Below are positions 53,310-63,712 of a stretch of 64,000 bases of DNA, piece after piece. The position numbers and the translations under genes were made by a program. Source of the DNA: Pseudomonadales bacterium (GTDB taxonomy: Bacteria > Pseudomonadota > Gammaproteobacteria > Pseudomonadales > Pseudohongiellaceae); contig JANQJM010000005.1 of assembly GCA_028281635.1 (NCBI GenBank), positions 1 to 64,000 of the forward strand, given 5' to 3'. The number at the start of each line of letters is the position of its first letter. Within the stretch, counting starts at the first letter, position 1. The notes beneath the pieces were generated by a model. It did not search any database and had not been told where the DNA came from. It saw only the letters and a list, made by a program, of their open reading frames with translations.

Positions 53310-54578
53310 ATGTCCTTCGATACTGCAGTTTCAGGAATCAAAGCTTCCAGCGTCGATCTCGGCATTATTGGTAACAATATTGCGAATGCTGGCACCACTG
53401 GATTCAAGGCATCCAGAGGTGAGTTTGCCGATGTATTTGCTTCTAGCTTGCTCGGGACATCTTCGAATGCCATTGGTAAAGGGGTGGCTGTGGTTGGCGT
53501 CAATCAGTCTTTCTCACAAGGCAATATCAGTTTTACAGACAACGTGCTGGACATGGCGATAAATGGTACAGGTTTTTTCGTGTTGAATGACAGTGGTACT
53601 CATGTCTACAGCCGGGCTGGCAATTTTCAGGTCGATAGATCGGGTTATGTAGTGAATTCCGCAGGTAACCGGCTGATGACTTTTAATACGACGGATGATG
53701 GGGTTCCCACCGGCGGTATCGGAGAACTGCTTATCGATACTTCTTTGATTCAACCGAAGTCCACCGCGGAGGTTAAGATGGTAGCAAACCTGGATTCTCG
53801 CGCACTGGTTCCCTCTGTCGCCTGGCCGGGTGCCGGCTTTGATGCCTTTGCAACTCCTCCCACGGCTCCCTCTCCGGACATGTTCAATTCCTCAACCTCA
53901 GTCACAATCTATGACAGCCTGGGCAATTCGCATATCCAGAGTCTGTATTTTGTAAAAACGGCAACACAGAACCAATGGAATGTGTACACACTGATCGATG
54001 GTGTGTCCCAGACTGGTCCTGATACTCTGACTTTCGACTCATCGGGCCAGATTCCTGCTGCCAGTCTACCTTTTGAAGTCAGTGTTGCCGGCTGGACGCC
54101 ACTGGATGCCACCGGCGTTGCCAATGGTGCTGCAGCACAGACCTTCACAGTCAATCTGTCGGATGTCTCACAATTCGGTAGTGAGTTTAGTGTCACGGAT
54201 ATTGACCAAGACGGTTTCACTACCGGACAGTTGAAAGGCGTTGAAGTTGGGGACGGTGGCATAGTATTCGCTCGTTTCACCAACGGACAGGCGCGCGCAT
54301 TGGGACAGGTTGCACTGTCGAATTTCTCAAATACAGCAGGCTTACAACCCTTAGGCGGCAGCCTGTGGGCTGAAACTTTTGCTTCAGGCCAGCCTACTCT
54401 TAGTGCTCCTGGTTCAGGAGGATTGGGAGTTGTCCAGTCCGGTGCACTTGAAGATTCCAATGTGGAAGTTACTCAACAACTGGTGGACATGATTGTGGCC
54501 CAGCGCAACTTTCAGGCCAATGCCAAAGTGATCCAGACGGAAGATACCATCACTCAAGCAGTGATTAACCTAGGATAA
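53310..54578 (+). CDS. flgE: Flagellar hook protein FlgE
   Basis: 422 aa. The N-terminal AVSGIKASSVDLGIIGNNIA and GTTGFKASRGEFADVF, the FlgE middle insert and the C-terminal EDSNVEVTQQLVDMIVAQRN, FQANAKVIQTEDTI, are the family hallmarks. Forms the universal joint, with its length set by FliK. Confidence 0.96.
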   Translation: MSFDTAVSGIKASSVDLGIIGNNIANAGTTGFKASRGEFADVFASSLLGTSSNAIGKGVAVVGVNQSFSQGNISFTDNVLDMAINGTGFFVLNDSGTHVYSRAGNFQVDRSGYVVNSAGNRLMTFNTTDDGVPTGGIGELLIDTSLIQPKSTAEVKMVANLDSRALVPSVAWPGAGFDAFATPPTAPSPDMFNSSTSVTIYDSLGNSHIQSLYFVKTATQNQWNVYTLIDGVSQTGPDTLTFDSSGQIPAASLPFEVSVAGWTPLDATGVANGAAAQTFTVNLSDVSQFGSEFSVTDIDQDGFTTGQLKGVEVGDGGIVFARFTNGQARALGQVALSNFSNTAGLQPLGGSLWAETFASGQPTLSAPGSGGLGVVQSGALEDSNVEVTQQLVDMIVAQRNFQANAKVIQTEDTITQAVINLG

Positions 54579-54626
54579 ATTGGTGAGCACCGGTGACGCT
54601 GTTTTGAAACCGGCTTCGAGGTAACT

Positions 54627-55337
54627 ATGAGTCAATTACTTACTACTGCTATGAAAAGCGCCAATCAAATCATGCACGCTCAGGCAGTTAACGCCAACAA
54701 TCTGGCTAACATCAGCACGGCGGGCTTTAAGGCAGAGCTCACCTATGTCTCTTCAAATAACAACGGTGGCGAAGTGTACAGTAGTCCGGACCTGGGCCCC
54801 GGCGCAGTCAGAACTACCGGACGTAGTCTGGACATCAGTATCAAAGGCGAAGGATGGATTGCGGTGGTGGCGCCCGATGGCACCGAGGCTTACTCACGTC
54901 GTGGTGACCTGCATGTCGATGCCTTGGGTCAGCTTAGCGACGGGGCCGGCAATCCCATTATTGGAAACAGCGGGCCAATCGCACTGCCTCCATTCTCCTC
55001 TGTCGAAATCGCTACCGATGGCACAATCTCAATTCGGCCGGTCGGACAGACACCCAACACTGTGGCAGTGGTGGACCGCATAAAGCTGGTGAAGATTGCC
55101 GATGTTGACTTGCAGCGTCATGAGGATGGTTTGATGCGCATGCCGGATGGGGAAATTGCCAGCCCCGATGCCACGGTGAATGTCACCTCAGGCAGCCTTG
55201 AAGGCAGCAACGTCAATGCAATCAGAGAAATGGTGAATATGATCGAACTGTCTCGCCGTTTTGAGGGGCAGGTTAACCTCATGCAAGCAGCGAAAGAAAA
55301 CGCCAGTGCGCTTTCCAAGATTATGACTATGAGTTAA
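54627..55337 (+). CDS. flgF: Flagellar distal rod protein FlgF
   Basis: 236 aa. The N-terminal region is NQIMHAQAVNANNLANISTA and the C-terminal GSLEGSNVNAIREMVNMIEL. Its position between flgE and flgG and its length fit FlgF, a distal rod subunit. Confidence 0.94.
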   Translation: MSQLLTTAMKSANQIMHAQAVNANNLANISTAGFKAELTYVSSNNNGGEVYSSPDLGPGAVRTTGRSLDISIKGEGWIAVVAPDGTEAYSRRGDLHVDALGQLSDGAGNPIIGNSGPIALPPFSSVEIATDGTISIRPVGQTPNTVAVVDRIKLVKIADVDLQRHEDGLMRMPDGEIASPDATVNVTSGSLEGSNVNAIREMVNMIELSRRFEGQVNLMQAAKENASALSKIMTMS

Positions 55338-55371
55338 TGGCGAACCGAGTGTTCAATAACAGGAGAACAGC

Positions 55372-56157
55372 ATGACACAGGCATTGTGGATAGCGAAAAC
55401 CGGTCTTGATGCACAACAGACCAAGATGTCGGTGATTTCCAACAACCTGGCTAACGCCAGTACCTCAGGATTCAAACGCAGTAGGGCAGTGTTCGAAGAC
55501 TTGCTGTATCAAAATCAGAGGCAGCCAGGCGCGCAGTCGTCCCAAAATACGCTCTATTCTTCCGGTTTGATGCTGGGTACCGGAGTACGTACGGTGGCGA
55601 CGGAAAAACTATTTAGTCAGGGCGCCGTTGCTCAGACCAACAACCCCATGGATTTGGCTATTGAGGGCAAAGGTTTCTTTCAAGTGCTGATGCCGGATGG
55701 ATCACTGGCCTTCAGCCGTGATGGTTCAATGCAGATTGATAGCCAGGGTCAATTGGTCACGCCGAATGGATACCTGATTCAGCCTACCATCAACATCCCT
55801 CCCAATACACAATCGGTCACTATTGGTACGGACGGGACGGTTTCGGTGACGCTGCCCGGTGCTTCGACTTCTTCGCAGGTCGGTAATGTGCAGCTATCGG
55901 ACTTCGTCAATCCTGGAGGGCTGCAGCCGATTGGCAACAATCTGTATCTGGAAACTACTTCCAGCGGCGCTCCGCAGGCAGGCTCTCCCGGGCTCAATGG
56001 TTTGGGTACTCTGTTACAGGGATACATCGAAGGTTCTAACGTCAATGTGGTAGAAGAGCTGGTGAGTATGATCGAAACCCAGCGCGCCTATGAAATGAAT
56101 AGCAAGGCGATTTCTACAGCCGATCAGATGTTGCAATACGTCAACAACAATCTATAG
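55372..56157 (+). CDS. flgG: Flagellar distal rod protein FlgG
   Basis: 261 aa, standard length. [40 protein letters not shown] and the C-terminal [20 protein letters not shown] are typical. It forms most of the distal rod. Confidence 0.96.
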   Translation: MTQALWIAKTGLDAQQTKMSVISNNLANASTSGFKRSRAVFEDLLYQNQRQPGAQSSQNTLYSSGLMLGTGVRTVATEKLFSQGAVAQTNNPMDLAIEGKGFFQVLMPDGSLAFSRDGSMQIDSQGQLVTPNGYLIQPTINIPPNTQSVTIGTDGTVSVTLPGASTSSQVGNVQLSDFVNPGGLQPIGNNLYLETTSSGAPQAGSPGLNGLGTLLQGYIEGSNVNVVEELVSMIETQRAYEMNSKAISTADQMLQYVNNNL

Positions 56158-56168
56158 GGACAACTACA

Positions 56169-56846
56169 ATGCAGATTGAAAACAGGCTATGGCGTTATCT
56201 CTTTCTCGGGGCAATCGTTTTAATGGTGACAGCTTGCGCGAATACGGCTGTCGAACCTGAACCCGATTCAGTGCCAAGCTATCAGCAGTTACGCAGGATC
56301 GAGATTGAGCGGCAACAAGGCGCGATTTATCAGGCCGGTTACGCGTTGGCTCTTTACGAGGACATCAAGGCGCGACGCATCGGTGATGTGCTTACTGTGC
56401 TGTTGGTTGAGGAAACCTCTGGGCAAAACAGTTCAGATAACAACATTAACCAAAGCACGGCCATGAATATTAGTGCGCCCACATTCGGTGGTAGAAGTCG
56501 TCCGCGGGCGGCAGTCGATATCGCTTCCGATCACGCTTTTACTGGCGAGAGCGGTAGCAGTCAGAGCAATCGTTTGAGCGGAAGTATCGCGGTGACGGTT
56601 CACGAGGTGCTGGCCAACGGCAATCTTGTCGTCCAGGGCGAAAAACGCATCCGCATAAATCAAGGTAATGAATACATCCGCCTGCAGGGTGTAGTTCGAC
56701 CCCGGGATATCGATCCCTTAAACACAGTTTTTTCCACCCAGGTGGCTGACGCCCGAATTTCCTATGGTGGTTCAGGCACTAATGCACAAGGCACGTCACC
56801 CGGTCTGGGTGCGCGAATCCTGTTTAGCCCACTGTGGCCATTCTAG
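56169..56846 (+). CDS. flgH: Flagellar L-ring lipoprotein FlgH
   Basis: 225 aa. The lipoprotein signal ends VLMVTAC, with Cys about residue 22. The mature part has [40 protein letters not shown] and [14 protein letters not shown]. Forms the outer-membrane bushing, which shows the organism has an outer membrane. Confidence 0.95.
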   Translation: MQIENRLWRYLFLGAIVLMVTACANTAVEPEPDSVPSYQQLRRIEIERQQGAIYQAGYALALYEDIKARRIGDVLTVLLVEETSGQNSSDNNINQSTAMNISAPTFGGRSRPRAAVDIASDHAFTGESGSSQSNRLSGSIAVTVHEVLANGNLVVQGEKRIRINQGNEYIRLQGVVRPRDIDPLNTVFSTQVADARISYGGSGTNAQGTSPGLGARILFSPLWPF

Positions 56847-56869
56847 AACCGGCTCGGAGTTCACTACAT

Positions 56870-57982
56870 ATGCTGATTGTTAGATATTTTATTTCATCGC
56901 TAGTTCTCATCTTAGCCTCGGCTCCGGTTTGGGTTTATGCAGAACGAATCAAGGACATGGCCAGTATCGATGGCGTGCGGGCGAATCAGCTTGTCGGTTA
57001 CGGGTTAGTAGTCGGGCTGCCGGGCAGTGGGGATCAGACGATGCAGACCCAGTTTACGATACAAAGCCTGCGTACGACACTGGCGCAATTGGGTGTGGTT
57101 ATTCCCGAAACAGTAAACCCTCAACTCAATAATGTTGCCGCGGTATTGGTGCATGCCGAGTTGCCGGCATTTGCCAAGGCTGGACAGACAATTGACGTGA
57201 CAGTGTCTTCGGTTGGCAATGCCAATAGTCTGCGTGGTGGTTCCCTGTTGATGACTCCCTTAAAAGGCGCCGACGGCAATGTCTATGCCCTGGCGCAGGG
57301 AAATCTGGTAGTGGGCGGCTTCGGCGTGGAAGGGGCAGATGGTTCTTCAGTAACAGTAAATATTCCGAGCAGCGGTAGAATACCGAATGGCGCAATTGTC
57401 GAGCGGGAAGTGGTCAGTCCCTTTATCAATAATAGGGATCTGACCTTGAACCTGAATCACTCCGACTTCACAACTGCTGTCAATCTGGCGGAATCAATTA
57501 ATGGATTCTTCGGCGACGACACAGCGATTGCCCTGGATGGTTCTTCGGTGCATGTGCGTGGCCCACTGGATCCCACTCAAAAAGTTGCTTTCGTCTCCGA
57601 ACTGGAAAACATTGAAGTGGAACATGGTATCGCAGCGGCCCGTGTCATCGTCAACTCCCGTACTGGAACAGTCGTCATTGGTTCAGAAGTGCGGGTTGAT
57701 GAGGCGGCGGTAGCACATGGCAGTCTTATTGTAACGGTTTCCGAAGACTATTTTGTGAGTCAACCAGGACCATTTTCCCCCGGTGATACTGCCGTTGTCC
57801 CCAGTACTTCCGTCTATATCGAAGAAGAGGACAATCGCATGTTTCTGTTCCAGCCGGGGGTCTCACTCGATGAATTGGTGCGAGCTGTTAACCAGGTTGG
57901 CGCTTCACCGAGTGATTTGGTGGCCATACTTGAAGCCCTGCAACAGGTAGGCGCACTGCGAGCGCAATTGGTTGTGATTTAA
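56870..57982 (+). CDS. flgI: Flagellar P-ring protein FlgI
   Basis: 370 aa from ATG 56870. An in-frame GTG at 56834 overlaps flgH and would bury the signal peptide. The signal is [20 protein letters not shown] and the mature start is near [20 protein letters not shown]. Family motifs [15 protein letters not shown] and AALVVSSRTG-like [13 protein letters not shown] are present. It polymerises in the peptidoglycan layer, aided by FlgA. Confidence 0.95.
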   Translation: MLIVRYFISSLVLILASAPVWVYAERIKDMASIDGVRANQLVGYGLVVGLPGSGDQTMQTQFTIQSLRTTLAQLGVVIPETVNPQLNNVAAVLVHAELPAFAKAGQTIDVTVSSVGNANSLRGGSLLMTPLKGADGNVYALAQGNLVVGGFGVEGADGSSVTVNIPSSGRIPNGAIVEREVVSPFINNRDLTLNLNHSDFTTAVNLAESINGFFGDDTAIALDGSSVHVRGPLDPTQKVAFVSELENIEVEHGIAAARVIVNSRTGTVVIGSEVRVDEAAVAHGSLIVTVSEDYFVSQPGPFSPGDTAVVPSTSVYIEEEDNRMFLFQPGVSLDELVRAVNQVGASPSDLVAILEALQQVGALRAQLVVI

Positions 57983-58031
57983 TCGACAGAAACAAAATAA
58001 ATAGAACGCTACGATTTTGGAATCTATTAGC

Positions 58032-58358
58032 ATGGAACTACAGGCAACTGGTTTATACAACGAAGTTTCGAACTTAAGTGGTCTCAAGAATCAGGCTCGT
58101 ACCGATCCTGGCAAAGCGGCGAAAGAGGTTGCACAACAGTTCGAGGCCTTGTTCGTGGGTATGATGCTCAAGGCCATGCGCGATGCGGTTCCCGCAGGTG
58201 AACTGTTTGGCGGTCAGCAGATGAAGATGTATCAGGAGATGTTCGACAAGCAAATTGCCTTGCAGTTGTCGTCACAGAACAGCATTGGTATGGCACAGGT
58301 AATTGAACAACAAATTGCACCTGAAGTGAGTTCCGATGAGCGAGCATCCAGGGAATAA
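58032..58358 (+). CDS. flgJ: Short FlgJ, rod-binding domain only
   Basis: 108 aa from ATG 58032; a TTG at 58017 is also in frame. It contains the rod-binding domain (AKEVAQQFEALFVGMMLKAM, MYQEMFDKQIALQLS) and nothing else. In many gammaproteobacteria FlgJ has a C-terminal peptidoglycan hydrolase of about 150-200 residues. Here flgK begins 54 bases after the stop, so no domain remnant exists. Another hydrolase must open the wall for the rod, as in lineages with separate enzymes. Confidence 0.93.
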   Translation: MELQATGLYNEVSNLSGLKNQARTDPGKAAKEVAQQFEALFVGMMLKAMRDAVPAGELFGGQQMKMYQEMFDKQIALQLSSQNSIGMAQVIEQQIAPEVSSDERASRE

Positions 58359-58412
58359 CCGGCGCCATTCCGAGCACCGTAACGCAGTTATAGCACAGAA
58401 GCAGGTCTGCTG

Positions 58413-60335
58413 ATGGTTGATATATTGAAAATGGGGTCGAACTCACTGCGTTCCTTGCAGCATGGGCTCAGCACCACTGGACACAATATCGCGAACGTCA
58501 ATACGGAAGGCTACTCCCGTCAAACCGTACACTTTGCCAGTAACGAACCACAGAGGTTTGGCTTCGGGTTTGTGGGGCAGGGGGCAGAAGCGGTGAGTGT
58601 CGAGCGTTCCTATAATCGCTTCCTCACCTCACAGGTACAGAATTTCACTGCCAGTCAGAGTCGTTACGAGGCGTTCGTTGGATTCAGTGCCCGTGTCGAC
58701 AATATACTCGCCAACTCTGAAAGCAGTTTGAACACGTCCTTGCAGAAGTTTTTCAGCGCAGTAGCCGATGTCTCAGCAAATCCCTCTGCCCTCCCGGAAC
58801 GGCAGGTACTGGTTGGCGAATCGGAGAACCTGGTGAATCGCCACCAGAACATCAGTCGACTGCTGCAGCAGCTTAATGATGAGACAAACTCTGAAATGCG
58901 TTCTTCCGTGGTAGAAATTAATGGGTTGGCGAACAGTATTGGAGAACTTAATCGAGAGATAGTGAGTGCGTCTTCCTCTGGCCGAGGTGCCCTGCCTAAC
59001 GATTTGCTTGACGAAAGAGATCGTGTGATTAAACAACTGTCGCAGATAATTTCGGTGACAATCAATGAGCAGGATGATGGTTCTATCAATGTTTTTGTAG
59101 GCAAAGGGCAGGCACTGGTAGTGGGTAGCCAGACGACTCATCTACAAACTCAACGTAATCCCTTCGATAGCAGTCGTTTGGAAATCGGCGTGGCAGGGCA
59201 GCTCAACGTTAATGGCCGCAGCGAGTTTGTCTCTGGCGGAAAACTGCAGGGATTACTGGATTTTCGTGATCGGGTGTTATTACCAGCGCAATCCCGTCTA
59301 GGCTTGATCGCATTGGGAATGACGGAAACCGTGAATGCTCAGCATCGACTGGGCAAAGACATCAACGGCGACATGGGTGGTGATTTCTTTTCGCCACTTA
59401 CCATCACCGCGGCAGGTAATACCAACAATACTGGTACCGCTGATCCTGTCGTAACGATTACAGATGTGACACTTGTCAGAGCGTCGGACTACGAACTGGC
59501 CTATGACAGCGCGAACTGGCAGCTGACCCGACTCGACGATGGGACCAGCGTCACTGGTCCTGGACCTTTACAACTGGACGGCATCGATATTGACGTCAGC
59601 ACTGGAACTCCCGTTGCGGGTGATACTTTTATCATAAATCCTGGCAGAACCGCTGCCGCGGAATTTGCGGTAAGTCTGTCCGATCCACGTAAAATTGCTG
59701 CAGCTTATCCCGTAATCGTTGCTGAGGGTTCCAACAACACAGGCGCCGTCGCATTAACTGACTTAACAATTGATTCAGGTAGCGGACTTCCTTTGGCGGG
59801 GCCGATACAGCTGAGTTTTAATCCCGATGCCCTTGGTCTCGGTGTGCCAGGATTCGATGTGACTGGCGGCCCGGGAGGCGTGTTAGCTTACGATCCGGCG
59901 ACGGAGAGTGATGGCAAACAATTCACCCTCACCGGCATCGGTGTCAGCTTCCAACTTTCCGGCATCCCGCAAGCGGGGGATAGTTTTGAGATTGCGGACA
60001 ACGTCGGCAGTACAGGTGACAACCGTAATATTTTGGCTATTGGTGAGCTTCAGTATCAATCAGTCTTGAACGGAGGTCAGGACAACTACCAGGAATTCTA
60101 CGGAGCGATGGTGGCAGACGTCGGTGTGACTCATCGTCAGGGTGAAACCAATTTAACGGTAGAAACTTCGCTTCTGCAGCAGTCCCAGGAATTCCGGGAA
60201 AGCGCCAGTGGCGTAAATCTGGATGAGGAAGCTGCAAATCTGTTACGTCTGCAACAGGCCTACCAGGCTTCGGCGCAACTGGTAAAACTGGCGGATGAAT
60301 TGTTTCAGACTCTTATTAATTCGGTGAGCAGATAA
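58413..60335 (+). CDS. flgK: Hook-filament junction protein FlgK
   Basis: 640 aa. The N-terminal SLRSLQHGLSTTGHNIANVN, TEGYSRQTV and the C-terminal SGVNLDEEAANLLRLQQAYQ, ASAQLVKLADELFQTLI define FlgK (HAP1). The long middle part is variable. It is exported by FlgN. Confidence 0.96.
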   Translation: MVDILKMGSNSLRSLQHGLSTTGHNIANVNTEGYSRQTVHFASNEPQRFGFGFVGQGAEAVSVERSYNRFLTSQVQNFTASQSRYEAFVGFSARVDNILANSESSLNTSLQKFFSAVADVSANPSALPERQVLVGESENLVNRHQNISRLLQQLNDETNSEMRSSVVEINGLANSIGELNREIVSASSSGRGALPNDLLDERDRVIKQLSQIISVTINEQDDGSINVFVGKGQALVVGSQTTHLQTQRNPFDSSRLEIGVAGQLNVNGRSEFVSGGKLQGLLDFRDRVLLPAQSRLGLIALGMTETVNAQHRLGKDINGDMGGDFFSPLTITAAGNTNNTGTADPVVTITDVTLVRASDYELAYDSANWQLTRLDDGTSVTGPGPLQLDGIDIDVSTGTPVAGDTFIINPGRTAAAEFAVSLSDPRKIAAAYPVIVAEGSNNTGAVALTDLTIDSGSGLPLAGPIQLSFNPDALGLGVPGFDVTGGPGGVLAYDPATESDGKQFTLTGIGVSFQLSGIPQAGDSFEIADNVGSTGDNRNILAIGELQYQSVLNGGQDNYQEFYGAMVADVGVTHRQGETNLTVETSLLQQSQEFRESASGVNLDEEAANLLRLQQAYQASAQLVKLADELFQTLINSVSR

Positions 60336-60365
60336 CGGCATGGTCTGCACTAAAGGAGCATCGAC

Positions 60366-61568
60366 TTGAGAATCTCAACCAGTCAGATTTACCAGCAGGG
60401 TGTAGATACCATGCAACGCCAGCAACAGAGTCTTCAGGAAACTGAACTGCAGATTGCCACAGGGCTGCGCATCATGAAGCCTTCCGACGATCCCTCGGGC
60501 GCGGTCAAAGTGCTTAATCTCACGTCCAACATTGATGCCATCAACCAGTTTTCACGTAATGTCTCGGTGGCACAGGCTTCCCTGGGCCTGGAAGAATCGG
60601 TGGTGACCAACATCAGTACCAATCTGCAGCGTATCAGGGAACTGGTAGTACAAGGCAATAACTCGACCAATCCTACCGGTGCTAAACAGAGCATAGCTCA
60701 GGAGATTGGCCAGCGACTCGATGAGCTGGTCGCGATGGCAAATACCCGTGATGCAGCGGGTGAGCATATCTTTGCAGGATACAAGGTCGGCTCACCACCT
60801 TTCGTCAAAGAGAATGGGGTTATCACCTATAAAGGCGATGATGGCCAACGCAAGATACAAATTGGTGAGGGTTCACAAGTGTCAATTCGGGACTCGGGAC
60901 GTGAGCTGTTTCTGAACATTCCGGCGGGAGACGGCAATATTCAATTGGCTCCGGCAGCCAACAATAATGGCACAGCGGTCATCGGTGAGTTTGGATTGAC
61001 CGGGAATTTCGTGCCCGACAGCTACACTATCAGCTTTACTAATGTCATAGATTCCAGCAGTGCTGATTTCACCATTAGGGATGGTCTGAATAATGTAGTG
61101 ACCACTGGTGTTTACCGTGAAGGTAATAGCATTTTCGTCGCCGGAGCGCAGTTCACTCTGAGCGGGATGCCCGCGGCGGGAGACAGTTTCGTGCTGGAAC
61201 CATCGCAGGATCGATCAGTGTTTGAGACTATACAGGGTCTGGCCGATGCTTTGTCAGTACCTGCTAATAATGGGCCGGAGCAGGCAGAATTCCATAATGC
61301 GATGGCCCTTGGCCTGGCCGATCTGGACCAGGCACTGGATAAAGTCCTCGGAGTACGTGCCGGTATTGGCGCCAGACTGAACAACATTGAAACCATCGAA
61401 ACGATGAACCAGGACTTCAAGCTGCATTTGGAAACAGCCTTGTCAGATACCCAGGATTTAGATTTTGCCGAGGCAATTGCAAGGTTTAACTTACAACTCA
61501 CGTCGCTGCAGGCGGCGCAACAAGCCTTCGTTAAAACCTCCAACTTGTCTCTTTTCCAATACCTGTAA
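60366..61568 (+). CDS. flgL: Hook-filament junction protein FlgL
   Basis: 400 aa with a TTG start behind AAAGGAG. The N-terminal MRISTSQIYQQGVDTMQRQQ, IATGLRIMKPSDDPSGAVKV and the C-terminal DLDFAEAIARFNLQLTSLQA, AQQAFVKTSNLSLFQYL match FlgL (HAP3). It follows flgK by 30 bases. Confidence 0.95.
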   Translation: MRISTSQIYQQGVDTMQRQQQSLQETELQIATGLRIMKPSDDPSGAVKVLNLTSNIDAINQFSRNVSVAQASLGLEESVVTNISTNLQRIRELVVQGNNSTNPTGAKQSIAQEIGQRLDELVAMANTRDAAGEHIFAGYKVGSPPFVKENGVITYKGDDGQRKIQIGEGSQVSIRDSGRELFLNIPAGDGNIQLAPAANNNGTAVIGEFGLTGNFVPDSYTISFTNVIDSSSADFTIRDGLNNVVTTGVYREGNSIFVAGAQFTLSGMPAAGDSFVLEPSQDRSVFETIQGLADALSVPANNGPEQAEFHNAMALGLADLDQALDKVLGVRAGIGARLNNIETIETMNQDFKLHLETALSDTQDLDFAEAIARFNLQLTSLQAAQQAFVKTSNLSLFQYL

Positions 61569-61717
61569 GGATTAGCATCTCTTCACTAAGCACGCACAAC
61601 TTGCTGTTCTGCTGTCCAAATCCTCGTTTCCAGTCCCTTTATCACTCTTTCCCAAATTCGTAATTGGTATTTATTTCAATAACTTCCATTGTTTTCTCAG
61701 TTTTTTATGCAAACAGA

Positions 61718-61744
61718 TTAAGGAATTTATTGCAGCGTCGTAAT
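61718..61744 (+). promoter_or_regulatory. Sigma-28 (FliA) promoter of flagellin
   Basis: TTAAG, 14 bases, GTCGTAAT, with a leader of about 90 bases before the ATG. It agrees with the flgM, kinase and fliK sites. The rest of 61569-61843 shows nothing else. Confidence 0.65.
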
Positions 61745-61843
61745 AGCCAAAGACAGCAACACACGTTGCTTACTATTAACGGCAAGTAATGATCTCTGCA
61801 GTCTGGTACAGGCACCACTGAGGAGATGAATGAGGACTTAAAT

Positions 61844-63580
61844 ATGTCACAGGTAATAAATACCAATATTGCATCTTTGAATGCTCAGAGAAATCTGAAC
61901 AAATCACAGGGTATGCTATCTACCTCGTTGCAGCGTCTTTCATCTGGTATGCGAATTAACAGTGCTAAAGATGACGCAGCAGGTCTCGCTATTTCCGAAC
62001 GGTTTACCGCTCAGATTCGAGGTTTGAATCAGGCGGTACGAAACTCCAACGATGGTATTTCGCTGGCGCAGACAGCAGAAGGCGCACTCGGTGAGGTCAC
62101 CAACAATCTGCAGCGAATTCGTGAGCTGGCTGTACAGTCCGCTAATGCGACTAACAGCTCTTCCGACCGCGCCGCGATGCAGGCTGAGGTATCTCAGCTG
62201 ATGTCTGAAATCGATCGTGTTGCGTCACAGACCAACTTTAATGGTGTAAACCTGCTGGATGGATCTTTCTCCGCGCAGTCGTTCCAGGTTGGTGCAAACG
62301 TGGGTGAGACCATTAGCGTCACTACAATCATCAACGCCACTAAAGCGGGTCTTGGATTGGATAACGGTACTGCCAGCTATACCGCTGGAACAGCATTGAC
62401 CGGCACACTGCTTGCTGGTGACGTGACCATTAACGGCAACGACGTTGGTGTAGTTGCAACTCAAGACGCCAAGGCCATGGCTGACGCCATTTCCGCTACT
62501 AGTTCCACTGTTTCTGCTACGGCTACCAATGCGCAGACTCTGGCCTATACCGACATTGCTGGTACTGCTGGTTCTGCCGCCGTAGCCACTAACTCTACAG
62601 TATCCGGTGCTTTCACTGATCACACTGGCACCAGTGGTGGTGGCACACTGACTCTGACTATCGACGGTATCAGCGTCACTAACTATACAGATGCCGGCGC
62701 GAACTATGACGCTGCTGCGTTCCAGGCAGACGTGAACACCTTCCTGGCTGCCAACGCACTGTATTCCGCTACGGGTAGTGTAGCCGGTAATGACTTGGTC
62801 ATCTCCAAGGCAGATGGTACTGACATGGCTATCGTCGAAGGTGGTACGCTGGCTGGTGCTGCTGGTCTGGCCGGTGGTTTCCTGGCTACACACAACGGTG
62901 GTACTGCGGCTGTCGCTCAGGTTAATGCTGCCTACACATTGACTCTGGACGGTTCAACTGTTGATCTGAGTAGCTATCAGGGCGCTGGTGACTTCACTAT
63001 CAGTGCTTCCGACATGGCCGCTGCAATTAACGGGGTCTCCGGATTCACCGCTTCAGTGAACGGTGCCAACATCGACATCACCAAGACTGACGGAAGCAAC
63101 TTCACACTGGTTGAGTCGGGTGCTGACTCTGCTGGTGCAGAAGGTTTCGCTGGAACTGGCGGTACTTTCCGCGGAGTCATCAGCAACATTACCTCAACAG
63201 GTGCTGATCTGGTCATCGGTGGTGCAGGCGTTGCCAAGGCTGGATTGGCCACTGGTAGCACCGCTGCATCATCCAATACGCTTGATGTAACCACTGTTGC
63301 CAATTCCTCCGCATTGATCACAGCAGTCGATACTGCGCTGGATTCAGTAAACGGCTCTCGAGGTACTTTGGGTGCGGTTCAGAATCGATTCGAATCGGTA
63401 GTAACAAGCTTGCAGACATCTTCTGAAAGTCTGTCAGCTGCGCGATCTCGAATTCAGGATACTGACTTCGCCGCAGAGACCGCAAACCTGACCAAGGCGC
63501 AAATTCTGCAGCAAGCGGGTATGGCGATGATGGCTCAGGCAAATTCACTACCACAGAACGTGTTATCACTGTTGCAGTAA
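61844..63580 (+). CDS. fliC: Flagellin FliC
   Basis: 578 aa from ATG 61844, 7 bases after GAGGA; an in-frame ATG at 61826 has poor spacing. The N-terminal D0/D1 is [40 protein letters not shown], and the C-terminal D1/D0 is [40 protein letters not shown]. The middle (about 165-480) is Ala/Thr/Gly-rich and holds repeated Flagellin_IN-like units. No fliS or fliD lies in the window; flaG follows. Confidence 0.97.
   Translation: MSQVINTNIASLNAQRNLNKSQGMLSTSLQRLSSGMRINSAKDDAAGLAISERFTAQIRGLNQAVRNSNDGISLAQTAEGALGEVTNNLQRIRELAVQSANATNSSSDRAAMQAEVSQLMSEIDRVASQTNFNGVNLLDGSFSAQSFQVGANVGETISVTTIINATKAGLGLDNGTASYTAGTALTGTLLAGDVTINGNDVGVVATQDAKAMADAISATSSTVSATATNAQTLAYTDIAGTAGSAAVATNSTVSGAFTDHTGTSGGGTLTLTIDGISVTNYTDAGANYDAAAFQADVNTFLAANALYSATGSVAGNDLVISKADGTDMAIVEGGTLAGAAGLAGGFLATHNGGTAAVAQVNAAYTLTLDGSTVDLSSYQGAGDFTISASDMAAAINGVSGFTASVNGANIDITKTDGSNFTLVESGADSAGAEGFAGTGGTFRGVISNITSTGADLVIGGAGVAKAGLATGSTAASSNTLDVTTVANSSALITAVDTALDSVNGSRGTLGAVQNRFESVVTSLQTSSESLSAARSRIQDTDFAAETANLTKAQILQQAGMAMMAQANSLPQNVLSLLQ
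62422..63120 (+). repeat. Three Flagellin_IN-like repeats in the flagellin variable region
   Basis: Protein-level repeats at about 62422-62535 ([28 protein letters not shown]), 62647-62845 ([43 protein letters not shown]) and 62932-63120 ([45 protein letters not shown]). They are diverged, with the last two most alike. Confidence 0.6.
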
Positions 63581-63604
63581 TGGTTGGTTGAATCAAAGAG
63601 AGTT

Positions 63605-63630
63605 AGTACAGCCCCATTAGGGGCTGTACT
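63605..63630 (+). terminator. Hairpin terminator after fliC
   Basis: AGTACAGCCCC, loop ATTA, AGTACAGCCCC complement; a perfect 11-pair GC-rich stem 25 bases after the flagellin stop. The following tract has few Ts, so termination may be partial. Confidence 0.65.
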
Positions 63631-63656
63631 TGCTTCCGGTTCAAAGGATAGTTGAA

Positions 63657-63684
63657 TCAAAATACTTAAGAGAAGGGACGTAGC
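63657..63684 (+). promoter_or_regulatory. Weak sigma-28 (FliA)-type motif for flaG
   Basis: TCAAA, 15 bases, GACGTAGC, ending 28 bases before the flaG ATG. It is the poorest match of the set. Confidence 0.3.
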
Positions 63685-63712
63685 TACTATAAGTAAACTC
63701 GAGGTGTAGGTT

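Noticed and set aside
53909-54460. 183-codon open frame antisense to flgE
   Set aside because: A shadow of flgE third-position bias; Pro-rich with no domain.
58359-58412. TAACC...ACCGTAAC as a FliA-type promoter for flgKL
   Set aside because: The -35 box is poor and the gap to flgJ is short; co-transcription with flgB-J is simpler.
62225-62893. 222-codon open frame antisense to flagellin
   Set aside because: It mirrors the repetitive codon pattern of the flagellin middle region; the peptide is low-complexity Ser/Thr/Cys/Gly and the flagellin frame is certain.
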